Source: Acidimicrobiaceae bacterium
GTDB lineage: Bacteria; Actinomycetota; Acidimicrobiia; Acidimicrobiales; Palsa-688
NCBI GenBank assembly: GCA_003158835.1
Contig: PMLI01000540.1
Coordinates: 2,083 to 8,561, forward strand
Direction: 5' to 3'
DNA: 6,479 nt
A program made the position numbers and the translations under genes. This document shows positions 6,294-6,479 of this stretch, one piece after another. Each line of letters opens with the position of its first letter. Within the stretch, counting starts at the first letter, position 1. A model generated the notes under the pieces. The model ran no database searches and had not been told where the DNA came from. It saw only the letters and a program-made list of their open reading frames with translations.

Positions 6294-6479
6294 TTCGCGG
6301 GTCATGCCCACCCCGACCAGGGCGTGGGCCGTTTCCACGGTCCTGCCTTGCGCGGAAAAAACAGTGCCGGCGTAACCGAGCTCGACGTGCTCGGCCACGT
6401 AACCGGTGGGGAGCAAAACCTCATTATCTCCAGCCATGGCCCTCACGGTCATGGCCCCATCCTCGTGGGTGGCAGTGAC
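6294..6479 (-). pseudogene. Upstream frame of the same relaxase-helicase (helicase motifs), cut by window edge and frameshifted
   Basis: Sixty-two codons from the right edge read as a RecD/TraA-like helicase C-terminus: YVAEHVELGYAGTVFSAQG (residues 27-45), then RTVETAHALV and MTRE (59-62). Family members carry a similar GYA-T-HRAQG-TVDTAH block followed by MTR(E/G)-LYVA-TR-R. Here the His-Arg before AQG is Phe-Ser. After MTRE the expected ALYVAATRAR continues only in the next frame, one extra base (near 6289-6293) having been gained. Beyond the shift this frame runs to 5220 but encodes Arg/Gly/Pro-rich nonsense. The lesion may be a true mutation or a sequencing error; either way 5372-6479 is one interrupted gene. 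Confidence 0.75.

Noticed and set aside
1..6479. CRISPR array, tRNA or rRNA gene
   Set aside because: No regularly spaced long repeats, cloverleaf or rRNA-like stretches were seen on reading either strand.

Overview
The window comes from a high-GC bacterium, most probably an actinobacterium. The support is codon use rich in third-position G/C, an actinobacterial-type MobF/TraA relaxase, and a carbohydrate ABC transporter with no ATPase gene beside it in view. This is inference from gene style; there is no rRNA or other phylogenetic marker.

Positions 1-3129 (minus strand) hold a three-gene CUT1-type sugar ABC importer operon read right to left: a secreted solute-binding protein (3129-1783), a MalF/UgpA-like permease (1765-839) and a MalG/UgpE-like permease (838 to beyond the left edge). 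The genes are packed tightly, with a 17-nt gap and then TAG directly abutting ATG. The operon should take up a sugar or oligosaccharide; the substrate cannot be read from the sequence.

Positions 3130-3759 are a 630-bp divergent control region. It has a candidate minus-strand promoter (TTGACA-N18-TAAAGA, 3441-3412) and, straight after it, a LacI-type imperfect palindrome centred on CG (3391-3406). It also has a perfect 16-bp palindrome, also centred on CG (3286-3301), a perfect 11-bp hairpin (3338-3364), and an 11-bp tandem repeat next to a weak candidate lacI promoter. The two palindrome centres are 105 bp apart.

Positions 3760-4890 (plus strand) encode a LacI/GalR-family regulator, divergent from the transporter and its presumed repressor. 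Its C-terminal tail is unusually long and Arg/Gly/Pro-rich. A 16-bp sequence covering the operon's -35 element recurs (15/16) just after the regulator gene, together with a degenerate operator-like core.

Positions 4891-5371 hold no convincing gene. Positions 5372-6479 (minus strand, open at the right edge) are the C-terminal part of a MobF/TraA relaxase-helicase, interrupted by a one-base frameshift inside the helicase motif VI region. The window therefore joins a sugar-uptake locus to a decayed or misassembled conjugation gene, suggesting the boundary or interior of an integrated mobile element. No wholly new system is evident; the most interesting parts are the control region, the repeats flanking lacI and the broken relaxase.
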